Source of the DNA: Moniliella sp. 'wahieum'
Taxonomy: Eukaryota > Basidiomycota > Moniliellomycetes > Moniliellales > Moniliellaceae
Direction of reading: 5' to 3'
Length of the DNA: 64,000 bases
Assembly: GCA_003971905.1 (NCBI GenBank)
Contig: RSEE01000065.1
Location: forward strand, 62,001-126,000
Part shown: in pieces, positions 10,674 to 23,257 of the stretch
Layout: each line of letters opens with the position of its first letter
Position numbering within the stretch: the first letter of the stretch is position 1
Program-made: the position numbers and the translations under genes
Notes under the pieces: generated by a model
The model's input: the letters and a program-made list of their open reading frames with translations, nothing else
What the model was told of the DNA's origin: nothing
Databases searched by the model: none

Positions 10674-11940
10674 TCACCAGGGAAGGGGAAAGTGAGGAAC
10701 TGTGGGGCTCGAGGTCGGGGCGATGAAAATGGACTTGGCCGGAATACTCCAAGTCTTGGACAATGCTCTTGGCGCCGCCCAATCCAACGCCCCCACGGCG
10801 GTGGCCACATCGCGCGCGGGCAAACGGCCCTGGGTGGCAATCAACTCGGTCCTAGCCTTGCCTGGCCCATCGCTTGCGAAGCGGTCTGGACAAGACATAT
10901 GGTGCCATCCAACAAGGATTGGGTATCCAGGAAGGCCAGTGCCAAGCTGCCCGTGTGGGCATGCTGATGAACGGTGCGGACAATGGTCTCCATCTCCTTC
11001 ACTGCGTTTGGTGTTCGCGCAGCCGTGCCGAGCCAATGTATAAACACCGTCGGCATCATCCACTCCCGTGCACCTTCAAGCACAGCCCGGTGCAGCACGT
11101 CATACCCATCCATCTTGGCGGACGCCTCAGGAAGGACAAAGACGACGACGGTTTTGTGTTAAAGTGCTCCATCGGCGGCAACTTGGTACCGGTGGGGAAA
11201 GTAAGAACAGGATGCACCGACGCATTGCTCGTCACCGCCGCCAATTCGTCCGGCGCGGCATGGACGGAGCAGGACCATTTTTGCCGTGCGAGCGAAAGGA
11301 TCCTTCGTGGTTTCTTTGCGTCCTGCCTCGGGGAGCTACCGGGTGAAGTGGCAAGCGTATGCGGCGGTGAAGTGTACACGACCAAGACCGAGTGGTCGAT
11401 TCCCATGGACTTCAACCCATTCATCTGCCTCAGCACCTCCCGTGCCGGATACCCAAACGAAGCGCATAGATGCTCGGTCGAGCGAGTGGGGCTGTGGGGC
11501 CGGTCAACAAACACCAACGCAAGCGGCGCCGTATCCCGCTGCCATACGGAATGGGCGATCGCTTTGACAGTGTTGGCATCGCCGTCTTGTTCGTGCTGGG
11601 GGCAAAAAGAAACAGGCGGGGTCAGCTGCCTCGCATTCAATTCGGTCCAACCGGGACAAGTACCGTGTGCGAGTAACTAGTAACTCACCTCCCAAGGATG
11701 GAAGACAACCTGTGTCCCCAACTCGACCGCCGACTCGTTCATCGCGGTCTGGAGAGCGGCCTCGGTGGCCCGTCCCAAATGGCGGGTGAGAAAAAAGACC
11801 CACGTGTTGCGCTGCGCGCGTCGGCTGCCTGCCCCGTCGGGGGGAGGGACGATGCTGCGGGCAAGCCAGCTGGCTCGGCTGGATCGCCGGCGTGGCGGGC
11901 GAGGACAAAGCGGAGGCGGCGGACGGGGGGACAGGGGCAT
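10674..11940 (-). CDS. Hypothetical protein, unrecognised
   Basis: The ATG at 11940 starts a Pro/Arg-rich leader (MPLSPRPPPPLCPRPPRR). A conserved-looking segment, WVFFLTRHLGRATEAALQT, follows and then an intron (donor GTGAGTTACT near 11690, acceptor GCCCCCCAG near 11600). Exon 2 continues with HEQDGDANTVKAIAHSVWQR and LALVFVDRPHSPTRS, then further segments such as PTVFIHWLGTAARTPNAVKE and a C-terminus near 10674. Strong codon-like structure over 1.2 kb, an intron with good borders, and residues that read well across three frames support a real gene with two or three frame slips. There is no membrane segment or catalytic motif I can name. Function unknown. Confidence 0.5.
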
Positions 11941-14900
11941 GAACCGTGGCTAGTGACGGGGGGGAAGCAACCGGGGAGAAGCAACAAGCCCGCCCACCTC
12001 CCCTGGCGGGCCAGACGCCGAGATGGTGCGTTGGTCATGAAGGAAAAGGCCAGGTGCGGACGCAGGCTGTGATGCATCCCGACGGCCATTCTGCAGCGCT
12101 GCAGCGTCGGCCTACAGCACATGCAGGCACTAGCCCGCACTCCCGCCTGCGCCGAGCGGGCCAGGGTGTCGGGACGCGTGACAGTGACGCGTGCCGCGGG
12201 CCGCTGCCGACCGAGAGTGGTCACGCATCATGCACCGCATGGTGGTGTGACGATCGATCATCGCTCATTAAAATTTCGATCGATCGAACATATCATGCAA
12301 CATGTATCATGCACCGGCAGACCGAACCGGGGTAACCGGAAAGCCGTAAAGGAACACCATCATGATTGCATCTCCACCGAGCCTGTGCATGCCACATGTC
12401 ACACGTCCATCTGTGGCAGCTGCATTGCAGGCCCACGCGATGAGATCTGAGGGATCGGAGACCCGCTATCCGAGTATCCAACAGTATCCAATCCGACCGG
12501 TTCCCACCTCTTCTATCCAAGGGGGGGGGTACGGCTATTAGGGCATGCTACAGTAGTTGGCTATTCCTGGCTCTTCTTCCTGTTGTGGAAGCCGTTGGAA
12601 GCCCGACAAGCTGCATCTGGGCCCAGGAAGCGTGGGCGAACATGGACATGGCATGGCATGTGACATGCATGACATGTGACACTGTGATAGATATTGCGAG
12701 TGTGATGCATGTGATCTAAGACTCAGACCCATGGCGTTCGGGGGTTTCTGTTGGGTGTGGTGGCATGTGGCACCACTTGGTGTGATGGCGGATCGGCCAT
12801 GCGCTGGCAAGCGGAACTGGCTATAGAGCTCCGCAACTCGCGGCTCCGGATTGGTTACCGTCGCGCCCTCGTTCCCCTCCTTCTTCCCCTGTTGCACTGA
12901 AGGTTGGACTAGCGTCAGGAGCTTACAAGAAGCTATCTGACTGTTCCCACCCTGCACAGTGCAATCGTCCTTAGCTTGGTAGCGTATATAGCTACTTCTC
13001 AGTTAACGGACAACCGCCGGTTCGGGGCTCTCATTGTTGTGATCGATCATCGCGCTCACCTATTGATCGCCTAGTCTAGTGCTTCGCCCTAGCCCTAATC
13101 TTTCAGTTTCGGGTGAGGGCCTGCGGGAGCTATGTTGGTACGCGTTACGCCTTGAAACTGACCTTGTGAGTGCTGGGTGGCCGCCGGTGGAAGTCATTGA
13201 TCATTGGGTGCGTGGCTGGGCAACTGACTGGGCGCTGGGGAAGGGAACTGAAACGGGAACGGGAGCGGGAACGGGAAACACGGGAACGGGGGACAAAAAA
13301 TCCTAACTGCCACTGCATGTGATGCATGCATGTGACATGTCAGGGAGATGCGGTGTGTTGTGATGCGTGTGATGGGGGCTTTCCCTCGCTTCCCCAGCTT
13401 TCCCTCGTTTTCCCAGCTTTCCCCCCCTTCTTGCTAGAATGCGACTTGGGATCGCTCGTGAGCGCGCGTGAGCCTCGGTGGATCAGCAGCTGCAAAACAG
13501 CCTTCAAACAAGGCATGAATTAGGAAAAGTGGTGAGACGCAAAAGTCTTCAAGCAAAACGTCTGCAGGGAAAAGGAGACAGGAGAGAGAGGAGGGTGATG
13601 GAGCGAGCAGAGGGTGCGCAGCCAGCGAGGGGAACTCTCCCGCCCGGGTGGCGAGCATCGCCGAACAACAAAGGATAATAGCGGAGGGTCGTATCGACGG
13701 ATACCCTCTGATGTCAACACTCAACATACGGGATAAATATCATGTCCTTTTCATACAGTTGTTCAACACACTGATTCATCAATGCCTGTCCTCTCTCCGT
13801 TAAAAATCCTTGCATCCGTAACAGGATATGGAGAAGGGGGAAAGGATAAGGATCACATATTCATCGAGTGGAAACAGAGCGAGGTATATATGCCTCGGAG
13901 AAGAAATGAACATGCGAGCTATATCACACGGAGGGAAAGAGGGAGCACACTCCAAAGGGGGGAAACAGGGTCTAGAACAAATCAAGGGGCCAGACAACTT
14001 GGTGACAAAACGTGATCAAGTGAGTCTGATCCCGACAATCTGGACGGTCTCTTTTCTTTTGAGAATACATACCTCAGGTTCAATGAATCTCTCTATAGTC
14101 TACCCCCTCCGTACCTAAACATGTACCCTCCCCCCATTCACCACGGCGTCAGTAGTGCGGTGTCAGCTATGCGACGGATGCTTTGGGAGAGGCCGAAAGT
14201 GTGGAGCAGCGGTCGCGTAAGACTCCCTCCAGTCTCGGTGCTGCCAGCCACACTTGGCATATTGCCTTTAGTTCCTCGTAAAGGGTATAATCATAGCGCC
14301 ATATCAACATCTTCAGAATAATACATGGAGGAGACACTTGTCTTCCTTCCCACCAAACTATTGGGTTGCCGTCTATTGCTCTGTCTGTGCGCCACGTAGC
14401 ACTAGAGGAGGGAGAGGGAGGGGGATTGAGATAAAAGGGGGCCGAAAATTATGCTATCTCAGTTGGGAGAGAGGGAACATGTGCCTCCAGGTAAAAACGG
14501 ATTTTACCAACGGAGAAAACCTGTGCAGCCGTTATCCGTTTGGTGAATGGAAAAAGGATTTTCCCTTCGAACCTCAACCGTTACTTCCATGCCTGCCAGC
14601 ATAACAGAAGGAATTACCCTTGGACCAAGCCCACTCGATTCGTGCTTGTGGCAAAACAGATGCGAGGGTAAGAGCGTTGTGTTTCATGTATCCCTTCATG
14701 AGGAGGGAAAGACTAAAATGGTGTGCGCAACGTAAGAATGTTGTAGAATGCGGTTGTGGTTCACCGATTTGGATGCTTGTGGAGGGGATGTTCAGATGGA
14801 CGAACGACTCAGGAAAGATCAAACAAAACTATAGGGTAAGTGTGCGTATCTTAATGTCCTGCACCTTAGGGTTAAAAGAGAGAATTGGTGTAGACTGCCA

Positions 14901-15691
14901 GGGCCATTGCCGCATATGGAGTGCGGAAAAGTGGCAACGGAAAAGGGGGCATGAGGAGCGGTGGCACAAAAGGCACACCACGAGATTCACGCAGGTCTCA
15001 CACTGTCACGACTTTTTTATTCATCTTCGTGCATCGAACGGAAGTTCTTCCAAGGGCTGTTTTGGGATTTGCTCGAGTGTGTGGCACATGCTTCGACCGG
15101 TCGTGGACATTTTCTGCCTGGACCTCATAATTGGATCAAGACGTTGATGGGTGTTATGATATTGTGTGCGATGGAGACCCTATGAGGAGGGGCGCAGAAA
15201 GAGCGAGACAAGGTGAATATATATAGTCGAGAGAAGATGAGTCTTCGCGAAGGGATGACGAAAAGGAGACCTCAGCACCTTGTCGGCTGCAAAAGCTGGC
15301 ATTACAGCCTGGCACAATCCAACTGGAGAAGGGTCGCAGGATAGGCCCTGAGCAGGTTGATTGAGTACGCAGGGCTGTAGAAAGTGTCGGATAGAAAAGA
15401 AAGCAGATCTATGCTGCAACACACGGAGGTGCGCACGGGCCACGGTCTGCCATGGCGCAGGTCCGGGAGTGAACATTTCAGCTGCATTCAGGGGGTGGGT
15501 GCTATAACCACGGTAGGACATCGCCCCATTCCGCTCAGCTCTACCCCACCGCCTGGCCTAGGAGGAGCCACCACCGCCGACGCCACCACCACCACCACCT
15601 ACTCCTCCACCACACGCGCCCTCTCCCGCCCTCCCCGGGCGTCTTCCTCCCCGCCGCCCTGACAACCGCCCCGTCCCGCCTCCCTCGGCCG
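11941..15691. other. Long gene-poor stretch with an LTR relic
   Basis: Apart from the family-B LTR at 13432-13719, no protein or RNA gene is recognised. Degenerate heptamer words (GCATGT-G, ACATGT-G) cluster at 12650-12690 and 13318-13345, and a GGGAAC-type hexamer run sits at 13247-13285. The 13.7-15.2 kb part has short open frames on both strands with no known domains; a decayed mobile element is possible but not shown. Confidence 0.4.
13432..13719. mobile_element. LTR copy, family B, no target duplication found
   Basis: It begins TGCTAGAATGCGACTTGGGA and matches the copy at 9973-10226 through the AGCTGCAAA, AAGTCTTCAAGCAA and GGAGCGAGCAG segments to a TACCCTCTG end. About 288 bp long. Flanks do not show a matching 5-bp duplication, and no primer-binding site or polypurine tract adjoins it, so it is read as an old solo LTR. 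The exact 3' end (13719 or 13726) is uncertain. Confidence 0.72.
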
Positions 15692-18600
15692 ATGCAGCCA
15701 CCGGCCGGGACGTGCGCCATGAAGGGGCTGTGCGGCAAGACGGGCCTGTTTGCGCCCGAGATCCCCTGTGCCGTCGACCATGCTCCGGCAGACGAGGTGC
15801 GTGTCTGGAGGGCGTACGCTGCGGATGTGGTCCTGCGGAAGTACTGACCCCCGCTCCCGCTCCATCTGATGGTCGCCAGCCAGACCCTGCCTTTCGCTCC
15901 CTGCTGCTGGATGTGTGCGGCGCCGAGTTTGCATCGGGTCCCGTGTGCTGTGAGCCAGGCCAGGTCGAAATCCTGGCTGGCAACCTGGACCAAGCGTCGC
16001 CGCTCATTTCCTCGTGCCCGGCCTGCAGCAACAACTTCCGCCACTTTTGGTGCTCCTTCACCTGCTCCCCTGCCCAATCCCAGTTCCTCGAAGTAGCCCA
16101 GACACAAACGATCGACGGAAAGGAGGCTGTCAAGCAGGTCAACTACTTTGTCTCGAACCAGTTCCGCCAAGGGTTTTACGATTCTTGCAAGAACGTCCAG
16201 TTTGGTGCGACGAATGGGTTTGCGATGGACCTGATTGGCGGTGGCGCACGCAACGCCGATGACTTTCTGTCGTACATGGGCCAGGAGCGGCCGCTGCTCG
16301 GCTCTCCGTTCCAAATTGACTTTCCTCCTCCCCCTTGCCCACAGTGGCGGGACAACTCAACCGCACTTCTCCTCTTGCTTTTTCCAAGCCTCTTCCTACA
16401 CCGTTTGATCCGCCAGCTCGCAACTGCTCCGGGGCGGATCTGGGGTCGCGTTGTGCGTGTATTGATTGCCCGACGTCTGCACCTCGCTCCCTGATGTTCC
16501 GGCACCATCGGAGCAGCAAGAGTGCAAGCTGTTTGCTTGGCCTTGCAACCAGCTGGTTATCACCATGTTGTACTTTTTCGTGCTGTTCCTCTTCTGGGCT
16601 GGATTCCTGTGGAAACGCTCTGCCCATCGGCCTCCAAGAATCCAAACCGACGCCACACCGTGCCTGTGTCAGCGCCCGTACCGAGACAGACCGACCCAGT
16701 TTTCGCCCAGACGAAGGTACTGTACCTTCCTCCCACGCCGGGGTGCCGGAGCCACAGGCGGACCCATCTGGGTACGACAGGGAAGCGCACACGCCCGCAC
16801 CTGCGTCCCAGCAGCCTGGGGCGCATGCGATCCAACGTTGGCTGTCCCGCAGTATGTACCAGCTGGGCTCATGTCGGCGCGCAACCCGTGGCAAACCTGT
16901 TCGCTGGCTGCGCTCTTGCTTGGCGTAGCCAACCTTGGCTGGATCTGGTTCCGGGTCGAAACCGATCCGGTCCGGCTCTGGGTCGCGCCCAACTCGACGG
17001 CCAAGAACGAGAAGGATTTTTTCGATCGCCAGTTTGGTCCGTTTTACAAGACGGAGCAACTGTTTGTTACCGACCGAGCTGCCGCTGGGTTTTACCGCCA
17101 CCGCGACCCGTTGGATCATGACAATGCGATTGAGGACTTACCTCCCGTGTTGACCTGGCCGCGGCTGCAGTGGTGGGCTGATGTTGAGGCTGAGATCCGC
17201 GCGCTGAAGGCTGGGCCGAACCAAACGTCGTTCCAAGATGTGTGTTTTGCCCCCGGTGGACCTGGGGGTGCCTGTGTGGTGGAGAGCATCATGGGTTACT
17301 TCTCTGACGACCTGGTGCGTGCCGGGGTCACCAAGCACAATTGGCGCAGCAGCCTGAACCAGTGCGCGGCGCGCCCGGCCGAGTGTCTACCGCTGTTTGG
17401 TCAACCGCTGAAACCGAATTTGATTCTGGGTGGGATTCCGATCGATGCGCCTCCGGCCGACGCACGTGCGTTGGTGGGGACCTGGGTGGTGGAGAGAACA
17501 GTCTCGACAAGCGCAAGCTCGCCCGTGCCGAGGCATGGGAGCGCGTGCTGCAGACGTTTTGCTGGATTTGGCGGGAAAGGCGCCCACGGGGAGCAAGCGC
17601 CATCCTTGGCTCTCCGTGCCAAGCAACTCGGATTGCACGTCTCCTTTAGCACCGGTGTCAGTTTGGAGGAGGAGATTTCGTCCAGCACCAATACCGACAC
17701 GGGCATCGTGGCGCTGAGTTATCTTCTCATGCTTCTGTACGCATCCTGGCCTTGGGCGGCGGCTACGTTCCCGCACGTAGGGTGGACGCCCAGGGCCAGG
17801 TTGTGCATTCTACGTTCTGGGGGACGTGAAGACGTGAAGACGGCGCTATCTTGCCGCCCGAGAGGCACATTGCCGGACGACATGCTGGATGAGCAAGATG
17901 CGCGGGCGAACGCCGTTCCCGCCTCATTGCCGGCTTCTTTGTCCGTTCCAAGGTCACCCTCGGTCTGTTCGGCATCTTGATTGTTATGGTAGCCATCTCA
18001 TCGGCGGTGGGGATTTGGTCGGCGCTGGGAGTGCGGGTGACTCTGGTGATTGCCGAAGTCATTCCCTTTCTCGTGCTGGCTGTCGGGGTCGACAACATTT
18101 TCCTCCTTAGCAACGAGATGGACCGTCAAAACCCCTTTGCAGCACCAGCAACCCGTACTATGATACCCGTGACGACGACGTCCACGCAAGTTCCCTGGGC
18201 GAGAACAACGAGGTGGATGCGATGCAGGCTGGCCATCGGCCACAGAGTCCATGCCAGCCTTCCACCTCTCTGCAGAGGAGAGGGCGGCAAGAGCGTTGGC
18301 GCGCATTGGGCCGTCAATTGTGCTGAGTGTGTCGATTCAAGTCAGCGCCTTCTTACTGGGCGCGCTGGTTCCCATGCCGGCCGTGCGCAACTTTACGCTG
18401 TACGCGCGGGGAGCATGGCGATTGCCGCCCTGTTGCACTGCACCGTCTTTGTCGCTGCGCTTGCGATTGACGCCGACGGAACGAAGCGAACGGATCGACT
18501 GTTTCCCCTGTGTCCGAGCCCGCAAGCCTGCCCACCTGCGGTCCAAGCGCTCTCGGTAAGCTCTAATACGGACCTGGTCCTGGAGAGCTGGCTAGCCAAA

Positions 18601-20152
18601 TTTATGCGGGAAACGTACGCTGGCTTCATTGTCCGGCCGAACGTCAAGCGTGCTGCTCTGGCTCTCTTTGTGTGTTGGGTGCCAGGTCCATTATGCTTAC
18701 TCACCAGATCCACATGGGCCTCGACCAGCGTCTCGCCCTTCCGCCGCACTCGTACTTGCGGGGGTACTTTGACGCTGTCGATACTTGGCTCGATGTAGGC
18801 CACCAGTGTACTTTGTCGAGTGGAGGGCGGATACCAAGTTCCGCTATCCAGCGGCAGCTGTGCGCACGCTTCACCACCTGTGCGCCTTTTTCGGTGGCAA
18901 ACACGTTGGAAGGCGAGCGCAAGCGCCCCGCATCGTCCTACATCATCGAGCCTGCCGCCAGCTGGATCGATGACTTTTTCCAATGGCTCAACCCAGCCAT
19001 CGACAGCTGCTGCCGCGTGCGGATCAACGACCCGTCCAAATTCTGTGCGCCGCGCGATTCCGAGTTCTCGTGCCGGCCCTGCTTTGAAGGGAGAGAATAC
19101 AACACCACGCTCCAAGGCTTGCCGGAAGGGGACGAGTTTATGATGTTTCTGCGCCAGTGGCTCAAGAGCCCGACGACGGCCGAATGCCCCCTGGGCGGTG
19201 CAGCGTCCTACTCGTCGGCCCTTAGCCTCAAGCGCACCAAACTGAACGCCAAAGAACCCCTCTTGGACTTGGCCTTAAAAAGACCGAGGCCGAGATGGGC
19301 CTTACAATGTGGCAGGGCCCCGCCCGGATCGGGAGGACCGCAAGATGAACGTGTTTGCCTCTCACTTCCGTACCTCGCACGTCCCCCTTCGCTCGCAAGC
19401 CGACTTTATCAATGCACTCAAGGCAGCCGCCGCATTGCCAAGGAGACGAGCGAGCGGTCGGGAGTGAGATTGTTTGCCTACTCTCTCTTCTACCCTTTCT
19501 TTGACCAGTATCTCCACTTGCCCGCGCTGGCGGTGCAAGTGCTTGGATCGGCAGCTGTGGCCATCTTTGGGATCAGTTATGTGGTGCTGGGCTGCTGGAC
19601 CGCAGGAGTAATCTTGGTGTGCGTCGCATCAACGTTGCTCGGCGTGGTTGGCTCGATGGGCCGATCGGAATCGAGTTCAACGCGCTGACGCTGGTCAACT
19701 TGTCGGTGTGCGCGGCAATCGGGGTGGAGTTCTGTGTGCACGTTGCCAAGGCGTTTATGCGTGCGCCCGGCGACGGCGGGGCAAGCGGGGCGAGGAGCGC
19801 ATCGCTGGCGCAGAAGGAGCGCGACCGGCGGGTGCAGGCGGCGGTCGGGGATGTGGGTGCGTCGGTGCTGACAGGCATCACGGGGACCAAGCTGGTGGGG
19901 CTGTCGGTGCTGGGGTGGACAAAGTCGGAGCTACTGAAACTGTACTATGCCAAGATGTGGATGGCGCTCATCCAGCTGGCGTCCTGCATGGCCTCGTGCT
20001 CCTGCCTGTTCTCCTCTCCTTCTATGGCGGGCCCAGCAATGCCGGACCGGAGGACGAGAGCGAGGCACGCCGCCGTCTGCTGCGGGCAGGACAGCAATGC
20101 GAGCCGCCCCTTCGCCCCCACCGGTGCAGAGGGCGACGAGGACGAGGCGTGA
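15692..20152 (+). CDS. NCR1: NPC1/Ncr1-type sterol transporter, multiply frame-broken
   Basis: The N-terminal luminal sterol-binding domain opens with GTCAMKGLCGKTG and runs through LDVCGAEFASGPVCCEPGQV, CPACSNNFRHFWCSFTCSP and a Cys-rich CIDCPTSAP loop (to about 16500). TM1 (ITMLYFFVLFLFWAG) is near 16570. The hallmark ETDPVRLWVAPNS and KDFFDRQFGPFYKTEQLF follow at 16960-17070. The sterol-sensing domain with VIPFLVLAVGVDNIFLL is at 18050-18110. The C-terminal RND half ends with TGITGTKLVGLSVLGW and a final membrane segment near 20000. The family moves sterol out of the vacuole/lysosome membrane system. At about 1,400 residues the length fits. I count at least eight frame changes, some perhaps introns. 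The start ATG at 15692 lacks a clean upstream signal peptide in frame; the stop at 20152 assumes the tail frame ending GDEDEA. Confidence 0.85.
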
Positions 20153-20767
20153 GATCCGAGAAGACAGGGCCGCGCAGGCAGGGCAGCGAGCGGAGTTCGG
20201 TCGGCACACTGCCCGCCACACCAATGGATTCGCTTCTGAAGCTTGAATCATTCCCACTACATACTCTGCACATGTAGTCAGCTAGTGTATATTCGACGAC
20301 AGTCGATGCGCTCCGTGCCACATCCTCACCAACACCGCCTGGGACGGGTGGTGCTTCACCGCAGAGCGTCCTTCGCTTCCCGCAGCCTCGTTCAGGACGT
20401 TCAGGCCGCGTTGAGCGTGCCCGAGGTGATTCTCTCAACCCCGCTGATCATCGACCAATGCATTACGTTCCGGGGCGATGGTGCAGGCGCGGAACGAGTG
20501 TGATGGGGGGAGGCAGTGCGTAGTATGACTTTCCTCGTATATATTGCGCACCACAGCGGGGCTGCGGCCAATGATAATGAGGCCAACGGCTATCTTATTA
20601 CCGCTTCTTTTGTTGTCCCCTTGGAAGTACCAGACTGTGCTTGCTACGGCATACAAAATGAGACACCAAAATGAGGGGGGCAGGGAGCAAGTAGGATTCG
20701 ATGAAAGAGACCAGATAAGTGTTACATGACAGTGCGTGCAGCCCAACTGCGCGGAAAGCGCCTTTTC
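20153..20767. other. Convergent 3' intergenic region (NCR1 / NOP7)
   Basis: This lies between the stops of two convergent genes. No domain is recognised. Short frames on both strands are not supported as genes. Confidence 0.45.
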
Positions 20768-22736
20768 TTACTGGCGCTTGGCTTGCTTGGCCAAACGCTT
20801 TCTTGTCGGCCAAGACCTTGGCCTCCTCCGAGCGCCGCTCTGCTTTGCGCTGGACAGAGGCGTGGATCTTGCGCTGCTTGTTGGACAAGAGCATGGTCGA
20901 CATCTTTTGTGCTTCCGCTCATCTGCCGCCTCCTGCTCCGCCACACTCTTCTTCTTGTTCGCCCCCTTGTTCTTCTTGGCCTCCGCCAGGGCAATCTTAC
21001 GCGCTGCCTGGTACGCCTTGCGCAACGTCTCCACCCCGCCTCGCCACCGACGGCCTCGGCCTCGAGCTCGGCCTCGTCCAACAAGCTCTCCTCCAGCGGG
21101 TTGGCCAGAGCGCTTTCCGTGCGGGCCGGTTGATTGCGACCTGCTTGTCTGCCGCCTGCTCTTCGTCGGACGCTCGGACTCGGACTCGGACTCGGATTCG
21201 GACTCGGGATTCGGATCGGACTCTGCTTGGGCCTCGGCCTGGTCCAGGCCGCCTCGGCGGGCACGTACCCGCCCGCGCGCGGACCGCCTCGTTGTCTACA
21301 AACGGCGACAAGTGGGGCGGCAAGGCCTTGCCCGGCGCGTACGGCTCGGTGGGGAGCAAGGTGCGCGCGTTGGCCGAGTCAATGAGCCATTGGGGTTGAA
21401 CAAAGGTACGTGCGCCGCCGTACCGGGCCGGGTCGTAGGGGTTGGTGCCCTTGGCTGGGACGGGGCGATCGATAATGTGGTGGGTGATCCGCGGGTCCGT
21501 CTCGCTCAATGCCGAGCCGGCGCCGACGACCGCGTCCCACCCAATGTGGGATGCGTCGGCGCCAAAGCAGCGGGACAAATTCCAGCAGCGCACGCGGCGT
21601 CTCGCGAGAAAGGTAAAAGTAGTAAGGCTGGAACACGTTCAAGCTCTTTTCCTCCTTGGAGTTCTGCGCCTCGAGCTGGGCCAGGGTGGTGAGCTGCGCC
21701 GGGTCAGCGCGCGGCGGCCCGTGTCCAACTTGGAAGGGTGAGCAACAAATTCCTCGTCTTCGTCCTTGTTCTGACCAGCCGTGGCAGCCTCGACCATGGC
21801 CTCGTCCTCGTCCGTCTCGACATTGGCCTTGTTATGGCTTGGATCTCCTTTTCAACGTCCTTGGCCGACACGCTGGACTTGGCCGCTCGGGTGGAAGCGG
21901 CAGGCTTGGGGCCCTGAGCACCTGCGCATTCTTCTCGGTGAGCATGGAACCCATGCCAGCACCAGCGTCCTCCTTGGCCTTGTCCAGCGGCGGCGGGTAC
22001 ACCAGGTTCTCATCCTTGTACAGCTTGAACAGAACAAAGCCCGACAAGGTCTGGTACAGGTCGAGGAAGGTGACCATGATGCGGAAGTCGACATCGTCTG
22101 GTACATTTTGAGTAAAGGTAAGGGACAAGCCAGGTGACCAGTTGGCCCTTGACCTCCGCTTGCAGATAAACACCCTTGATGGACAGGAAGACCTTGCGAA
22201 GCGCATGCGCATGCATGCACCACACCTGCCACTCGGTCATGAGGCGCGAGCACCGCTCAATCAGCTTGTGGTTCACAATGCGCCCGCCCTCGGCGCCGGG
22301 GTGAGCGGGGAGGTGAGAAAGAGACTGAGCATCGACAGGGCATCGTCCATGTCGTGCAGCGCCTCGGTAAAGCTGGGGTAGCGCTCGCGGATGAGGTGGT
22401 CGAGCTTGATGACGGCCGCTCGAGCTGGTCGATGGACTGGGCCAGAGCATAGTTCTGCCGGCCAATGGCGCGCGAGAGACGCTTGGCAAAGGCCTTGTGG
22501 TCGCGTAGGTGCTGGAGCACAGGCTCGTGGAGAGGAACTGGATGTCCTTGGCGTAGTAGAAGGTGGCCTGCTGGCGGCCGCACGCTTGGCGTGGCGGGGC
22601 TGGCGGGGAAGACGCCCTTGAGGATGCACAGCCGGCGGAAGTCCGAGAGGCTCACCTGGAGCTTCTTGAGAGCGGCGTTGCGCGTGACGTAGTTCTTGGT
22701 CGCGCCGACCTTTCCGCGCTTCTGCATCGACCCCAT
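20768..22736 (-). CDS. NOP7: Pescadillo homologue (NOP7), ribosome biogenesis factor
   Basis: The ATG at 22736 is followed by the Pescadillo N-terminal signature [20 protein letters not shown] and [11 protein letters not shown]. Further blocks are [56 protein letters not shown] (22000-22100), and a BRCT domain around 21300-21600 with [16 protein letters not shown] and [14 protein letters not shown]. An acidic Glu/Ser linker (GAGTCC repeat near 21175-21215) precedes a Lys-rich coiled tail ending [10 protein letters not shown]. In yeast and animals Nop7/Pes1 forms the PeBoW complex needed for 27S pre-rRNA processing and 60S assembly in the nucleolus. Several frame slips (e.g. near 22600, 22430, 21040, 20900) break the frame, and an intron is likely near 22110. 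It is divergent from fumarase. Confidence 0.9.
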
Positions 22737-23257
22737 CGTGCAAACGGAGCTGGGGGGGTGGTGGGGGCTGGGGGGCCGCGGCCGCCGGCAGAGCAGGCGT
22801 GTTGGCCAGAGAAAAAAATTGGAGGGCGGAACGGGGCACGCCCCGCGCGGCTGTTCCGCCCGGCGTGGGCGTCGCGGGTTGCACCGATACGCCATGGCCG
22901 AGGCGCCCATGACACATGGCATGCATGACACATGGCGCATGACATAAGGGCTGCGCGTGCGGATCGGTGCAAGCGCCGCTGGGTCGGGTGCGGTTGCCTG
23001 TGAGAGCCAGGTGGCTGCTCGGCCAGCTGGCACACGCACACCCGGCCCCGCACCCCGCAGCACCTCTGCCTTCTGCCCGCCGGGAACATCCGGAACGGCA
23101 GCCCACGTGTGCTGCGCCCCCGCTCCCATGTCACAGTGGCTGGTCGCTGGCCAGCTGGCCATCCACCGGGCGTCGGCTTGTGTTGCGTTCGCTCGGTGCC
23201 GCCCTGCGTCTGCTTCTGCTTCCCACCACCCCAGCCCTCCCCCCCGTGTTGTCCGCC
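22737..23257. promoter_or_regulatory. Shared divergent promoter region, NOP7 / FUM1
   Basis: The 521 bp between the two start codons must contain both promoters. No TATA box is convincing. A GGGGG/CCGCGG-rich part lies next to NOP7, and repeated CATGACACATGGC-like words occur at 22905-22945. Regulatory sites beyond this cannot be named. Confidence 0.5.

Noticed and set aside
14560-14580. tRNA B box on the minus strand (GGTTCGAAGGG)
   Set aside because: No matching T-stem, acceptor or anticodon arm around it.
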